Assembly (NCBI GenBank): GCA_005773145.1
Contig: SXHS01000055.1
Coordinates: 1-8,132 of the forward strand
Source: Planctomycetaceae bacterium
Lineage (GTDB): Bacteria; Planctomycetota; Planctomycetia; Pirellulales; Pirellulaceae
Length of the DNA: 8,132 nucleotides
Direction of reading: 5' to 3'
The notes under the pieces are model-generated. The model ran no database searches. It worked only from the letters and a program-made list of their open reading frames with translations, and was not told where the DNA came from. Positions 4,554 through 8,132 of the stretch are shown here, in pieces; within the stretch, counting starts at the first letter, position 1, and each line of letters starts with the position of its first letter. Made by a program: the position numbers and the translations under genes.

Positions 4554-6818
4554 ATGAGTTCTTTTAGGCCCCGGCGGCTCATGCTGACCACGATTGGCGT
4601 AGGACTGGCTTCACTTTTCGGCTTGATGGTATCGACGTGCGCGGGGGGGACGGCGCGTGTACGTCTACTGATTTCCGACCAGCTCCCGATGCGGGAACGG
4701 CTGGCCGCCGATGAACTCAAGGTGATGCTGGAAAGGCTGTTCGCGGTTGATGCAGAACTTGCGTCCGAGCCGGACGAGACGGCGGACGCCGTGATCGCCA
4801 TCGGTCGGCCCCAGACCAATCCCCATGTTGCCGCATGGGCCGGTCCGGATTGGCCCCCGCTGTCGGATCAGGGAATGGTACTGCGGCGACTCGAGCGACC
4901 GCAACCGACGCTCCTAGTTGGCGGTGGGAGTGATACGGCCACACTTTGGGCGGCCTATGAAATGGCCGAGCGTTTGGGAGTGCGCTACTTGCACTACCGG
5001 GATGTTTACCCAGCCCAACGCCCCTGGAGCGAGTTGCCGGAATGGGACGATGTGCTGGAGCCGAATCTGCGCATTCGGTGTTGGAGACTCGTGAACGATC
5101 TCCCCTTCGGGCCGATTTCGTGGAGCCTGGCAGAAAATCATCGCTGCCTCCGTCAATTGGCCAAGATGAAGTTCAACCGTGTGCGACTGCAAATGTGGCC
5201 TCAACAGCCGTTTGTACACTACACACTGCGTGGCATGCCTAAGCCGAAAGGAGTCCTCTATTTTGGCAGTCGCCTGCCCATCGACGACGATACCATCGGC
5301 CGCGAAAAATTGGGGCCGCATGCTGAGTTTACCAATCCCGATTTTGGTGGCGCGGGAACGGCTGAGGAACTGCACCAGCGCGCCCGCGTTTGGATCACCG
5401 GCATCCTCACCGAGGCCCAGCGTCTCGGTATGGAAACAGCCATCGCTTGCCAACCGGCCGAATGGCCCAAGGAGTTTCAACGGGTACTGCCGGCCAGCAA
5501 GGCCTCTTATCAGCTCGGATCCTTAACCATCGGCCCGGGCCCCGATCAGTCGATGGAGGACCCGTTGCTGCGCGAGGCCACCGCCACGCACATTCGGGCC
5601 TACGTGACAACGTATCCTCAAATCGACCACTTAATTTTTCAAATGCCCGAGTTCGGACATTGGGTGGGTCACGCGGAAGAGGCTTATCGCCGCTTGGTCA
5701 AGCAGTATGGTGGGCGGGACATCGAGAGCTATGACACGCTATGCGCCAGCGCACGAAGCCGCACGGATCTTTCGGGTGGCGGTGAGCGCGCCGAACGGCA
5801 GTTGAAGAGCGATCTTTGTTCCCTTTGGTTTCTGACATCGCTGGCCAGCGAATACCGATTGCAGGAACGGCCTGGAGGGGGCGCGCCGATTCGCTTGATT
5901 TTTGACAGCATCACGGACGAACTCTTTCCGCTGGTGGCCCGAGCGGCGGCTCCCAATGGACAGGTCATTGGTTTCATCGACTACACGGCCAGTCGACAGC
6001 TCAAACGCAAACACCTGCTGCAGCGCATTCCTCCGCCTGGGGTAGAAGCCGGGCTAATCTTTACCCTCGCGGACGACAACATTGGAGTCCTGCCTCAACT
6101 GGCGACCGGATCGTTGCATCAGCTGACCGGGCTGTTGCGTCAATATCAATGGTCGGGCTACTACACTCGATATTGGACCATTGGCGACCTCGATCCCACG
6201 ATGCATTACCTCGCGCGGGGGAGCTGGCACGCCGATTTGACTCCGCACGCCGCTTACGCCGATCAAGTACGTGCGACGTGTGGCGAGGCATCCATTGAAC
6301 CCGCGTTGGCCGCGTTTGCGTTGTTGGAGCAAATCACCATCGAGCTCGACCAACATGGCCCCGGGTTCGGCTTCCCTGTCCCGGACATGATGATGCAACG
6401 ATATCGAGACGGCGGGCTGTCTCCCGAATTGAAACAGGACCAGGCCGCGTATCGCGAAGCGCTCCAATTAATGGAAAAGGCCCACACGGCAGCTCGGCCA
6501 GACGGGAGTGACTACACCGGGTATTTTGTGCATCGGCTTCGATTCGCGGTCGATTACCTGGAGGCGGCCGACGCCTTTGGGGCCACGCGACGCGCGGAGG
6601 AAGCTCAAAATCAAGCCCAAGCACTGGCTCAGGCCGAACGGGCCTACGATCGGATTCGCTCGGCGCTCCTCACATACGCCGAAGTCGCACGGGACCATGG
6701 CGATTTGGGTTCGATTGCCGCCATGAATGCCTACTGCTATCGACCGATCCGCGACAAACGAAACGAACTGCGCGAACAAGTGCGCGCCGCGTCCCTAGAT
6801 GACGAATCGGAAAAGTAA
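4554..6818 (+). CDS. Large secreted protein resembling GH67-type alpha-glucuronidases (family not assigned)
   Basis: A 754-residue protein with an export signal: basic start (RPRR at 5-8), hydrophobic core to about residue 27, and likely cleavage in the TCAGGTA region. Residues about 36-145 look like the alpha/beta accessory domain before the barrel in GH67 and GH20 enzymes: ADELKVMLERLF, then VIAIGRP, then LLVGGGSDTATLWAAYEMAERLGVRYL. A barrel-like domain follows, starting near residue 172 with RCWRLVNDLPFGPISWSL and QLAKMKFNRVRLQMW, and containing IDHLIFQMPEFGHW (357-370), where E366 is a plausible but unproven catalytic acid. The C-terminal 200 residues are helical, ending near GDLGSIAAMNAYCYRPI (716-732). 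I see no strict GH67 or GH115 active-site signature, so it could be a new family or non-catalytic. The ATG at 4554 is preferred by its ribosome binding site. It follows the Rrf2 gene by 40 bp, and the SDR gene follows it by 3 bp, suggesting co-transcription. Confidence 0.8.
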   Translation: MSSFRPRRLMLTTIGVGLASLFGLMVSTCAGGTARVRLLISDQLPMRERLAADELKVMLERLFAVDAELASEPDETADAVIAIGRPQTNPHVAAWAGPDWPPLSDQGMVLRRLERPQPTLLVGGGSDTATLWAAYEMAERLGVRYLHYRDVYPAQRPWSELPEWDDVLEPNLRIRCWRLVNDLPFGPISWSLAENHRCLRQLAKMKFNRVRLQMWPQQPFVHYTLRGMPKPKGVLYFGSRLPIDDDTIGREKLGPHAEFTNPDFGGAGTAEELHQRARVWITGILTEAQRLGMETAIACQPAEWPKEFQRVLPASKASYQLGSLTIGPGPDQSMEDPLLREATATHIRAYVTTYPQIDHLIFQMPEFGHWVGHAEEAYRRLVKQYGGRDIESYDTLCASARSRTDLSGGGERAERQLKSDLCSLWFLTSLASEYRLQERPGGGAPIRLIFDSITDELFPLVARAAAPNGQVIGFIDYTASRQLKRKHLLQRIPPPGVEAGLIFTLADDNIGVLPQLATGSLHQLTGLLRQYQWSGYYTRYWTIGDLDPTMHYLARGSWHADLTPHAAYADQVRATCGEASIEPALAAFALLEQITIELDQHGPGFGFPVPDMMMQRYRDGGLSPELKQDQAAYREALQLMEKAHTAARPDGSDYTGYFVHRLRFAVDYLEAADAFGATRRAEEAQNQAQALAQAERAYDRIRSALLTYAEVARDHGDLGSIAAMNAYCYRPIRDKRNELREQVRAASLDDESEK

Positions 6819-6821
6819 CCC

Positions 6822-7742
6822 ATGCGCGTTGCATTAACCGGCGCAACCGGCTTCTTGGGCCGATACCTCGTGGAGACTCTGCTGGCCGACGGGGCTCAGT
6901 TACGGTGCTGGATGCGCCCCCGCAGCCATGCCGCAACGCCGTTACTGGACCACCCAGACGTGGAATGGATCCCGGGCGAGCTGGCATGTCCGTCGAGTGC
7001 GGCACAGCTCGTGGAAGGTTGCGACGCCCTGGTACACGCGGCGTTGGACCGACCAGGGCGCGCGTTTCAAGGCCAGGAAGGGGATGTGGTTGAGTTCGTA
7101 CAAAAGAATCTGTTGGGCACGCTCCAATTGATCGAAGCTGCGAGAGCCGCTCGTGTCGCGCGCTGTATCATCATCTCAACCTGCGCGGTACACGATCGCA
7201 TTTTGGACGATCGGCCGTTGGATGAAACGCATCCGTTGTGGCCAACGAGCCACTACGGTGCGTGCAAGGGGGCAATCGAGAAATTCGTGCATAGCTACGG
7301 CTACGGCGATCGCTATCCCATTTGCGCGGTGCGCCCCACCGGCATCTACGGCTTGGCACAACCGGCCGAGAAAAGCAAATGGTTCGGACTCGTCCAGGCC
7401 ATCGTGGACAACGAGCCGGTGGTGTGTCGACGCGGAGGCAAGGAAGTGCATGCCGCGGATGTGGCCAAGGCCGTGGGTGTCCTATTGCATGCGGACTCGA
7501 TCGCTGGTGAATGTTTCAATTGCTACGACCGCTATGTGTCGGAGTACGACGTGGCCCAGATTGCTAAACAGCTCGTCGATAGCCAATCCAGTATCGACGG
7601 CCAGCCCATGACGCCCAAGCACCAAATCGACACCGGCAAGCTTCGTAGCCTGGGCATGACCTTCGGCGGCGAGGAACGATTGGTCGCGACCATCCGCGAG
7701 CTGGTGGAGGCCGCTCATCGTCGTTGCGCAGGGCGTGGCTGA
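6822..7742 (+). CDS. NAD(P)-dependent epimerase/dehydratase family protein (extended SDR)
   Basis: A 306-residue cytoplasmic enzyme of the extended short-chain dehydrogenase/reductase type. The nucleotide-binding motif GATGFLG is at residues 7-13 directly after the first strand. The catalytic set is visible as Ser/Thr at 119-120 (IIISTCAV) and the Y-x3-K pair Y145/K149 (SHYGACKGAIEKF). RPTGIYG (171-177) and EVHAADVAKAV (208-218) match the conserved substrate-side elements of sugar-nucleotide epimerases and dehydratases. Length and motif order are normal and nothing appears broken. The substrate cannot be read from the sequence; NDP-sugars are usual, but some relatives act on other alcohols. 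The ATG at 6822 follows the stop of the GH67-like gene by 3 bp with a GGAAAAG site 6 nt upstream, so translation is probably coupled. The pairing suggests metabolism of a released or modified sugar. It converges on the ThuA gene 11 bp downstream. Confidence 0.92.
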   Translation: MRVALTGATGFLGRYLVETLLADGAQLRCWMRPRSHAATPLLDHPDVEWIPGELACPSSAAQLVEGCDALVHAALDRPGRAFQGQEGDVVEFVQKNLLGTLQLIEAARAARVARCIIISTCAVHDRILDDRPLDETHPLWPTSHYGACKGAIEKFVHSYGYGDRYPICAVRPTGIYGLAQPAEKSKWFGLVQAIVDNEPVVCRRGGKEVHAADVAKAVGVLLHADSIAGECFNCYDRYVSEYDVAQIAKQLVDSQSSIDGQPMTPKHQIDTGKLRSLGMTFGGEERLVATIRELVEAAHRRCAGRG

Positions 7743-7753
7743 TGCGGTCGGGC

Positions 7754-8132
7754 CTAGCGTGTCAGGGAGTGGTCCGCCGGTTTCACGCCGCGACGATACT
7801 TGCCGAACACGGACGGCACGTTGGGGTATTCTCCCACCAGATCCACGCAACTCTGCGGCGGGATCTTGGCCTCCATTTCGAGGCACCAATAACAGGCGTT
7901 GACCAACAGTCGCCGAAACCCTTCGCTGCGAAAATCGTCTCCATGCCCCATGGTCGTGGCGAAGACGCGCGCCTCGCGGCCGGAATCCGTGCGCAATCGA
8001 TTCGTCCAGGCCACAGGGATCGCCGGTTTGTCTGGGTTCGGCACATCCGTGGGGTTCATTCCCTTCAACACTTGGCCCATGATTAAGGGCTGACAGGTTT
8101 CTGGCAGCGTGGTAAGCCCATAGACATCACTC
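7754..8132 (-). CDS. ThuA-domain protein, C-terminal part
   Basis: Minus-strand frame open from the right edge to a TAG at 7756-7754, showing the last 125 residues of a gene that starts outside the window. The visible protein begins SDVYGLTTLPETC, continues with GQVLKGMNPTD and PVAWTNRLRTDSGREARVF, then ATTMGHGDDF and RRLLVNACYWCLEM, and ends FGKYRRGVKPADHSLTR. The PVAWT element, the R-V-F-x-TTMGH strand and turn, and the helix with RRLLVNACYW are hallmarks of the ThuA family (trehalose-utilisation-like, glutamine-amidotransferase-like fold), which is numerous in planctomycetes. The exact reaction is not established for most members; sugar catabolism is the usual association. The internal ATG at 8080 is not the start, because family sequence continues upstream of it. 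Its intact C-terminus lies 11 bp from the end of the SDR gene, with no visible terminator between them. Confidence 0.9.
   Translation of the reverse strand, partial: SDVYGLTTLPETCQPLIMGQVLKGMNPTDVPNPDKPAIPVAWTNRLRTDSGREARVFATTMGHGDDFRSEGFRRLLVNACYWCLEMEAKIPPQSCVDLVGEYPNVPSVFGKYRRGVKPADHSLTR

Noticed and set aside
4554..4643. Lipoprotein signal in the GH67-like protein
   Set aside because: The cysteine near residue 29 is preceded by V-S-T, and threonine at -1 does not fit a lipobox; ordinary signal peptidase I cleavage is more likely.
4914..5480. 188-codon minus-strand frame inside the GH67-like gene
   Set aside because: It is a shadow of the plus-strand gene in GC-rich DNA; no ribosome binding site or recognisable motif.

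Overview
The window looks like a piece of a planctomycete chromosome, probably from the Pirellulales or a close relative. I infer this from the moderately GC-rich DNA and the gene repertoire: a ThuA-domain protein, a Tat-exported NHL-repeat propeller, a large secreted protein resembling the GH67 alpha-glucuronidase fold, a secreted protein with (V/I)RAPFV repeats, and mostly weak Shine-Dalgarno sites. No rRNA, tRNA, CRISPR array, insertion sequence or phage gene was seen. The lineage call comes from recognising protein types, not from a database search.

Layout. Bases 1-159 (minus strand) hold the N-terminus of a membrane protein, possibly a CPBP-type intramembrane protease. Bases 160-584 hold no confident gene, but contain a clean 11-bp inverted repeat resembling a dispersed REP element and an open frame ending in an ATGA overlap with the next gene. 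Bases 585-1823 (+) encode a BaiN/HI0933-family flavoprotein. It converges on a Tat-exported six-bladed NHL propeller (2962-1859, minus). The 35-bp junction is made mostly of a 15-bp tandem repeat that reiterates the propeller gene's stop codon in frame. A 294-bp divergent spacer follows.

From 3257 to 7742 four genes run on the plus strand with gaps of 30, 40 and 3 bp: a secreted protein of unknown function, an Rrf2-family regulator, a 754-residue secreted GH67-like protein, and an extended-SDR sugar-nucleotide epimerase/dehydratase type protein. The spacing suggests an operon, or at least one transcriptional neighbourhood. The last gene converges, 11 bp away, on the C-terminal part of a ThuA-domain protein (minus strand, continuing beyond the window).

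How the genes may work together (inference). The exported GH67-like protein, the exported propeller, the ThuA protein and the SDR fit the carbohydrate-processing style of planctomycete genomes. The Rrf2 regulator inside this set is the most unusual element. It keeps three of the four IscR-type cluster-ligand positions (C90, C102, H105) but has serine at the position of the middle cysteine. No classic defence, mobile or biosynthetic system is evident, and most of the window is ordinary chromosomal content.
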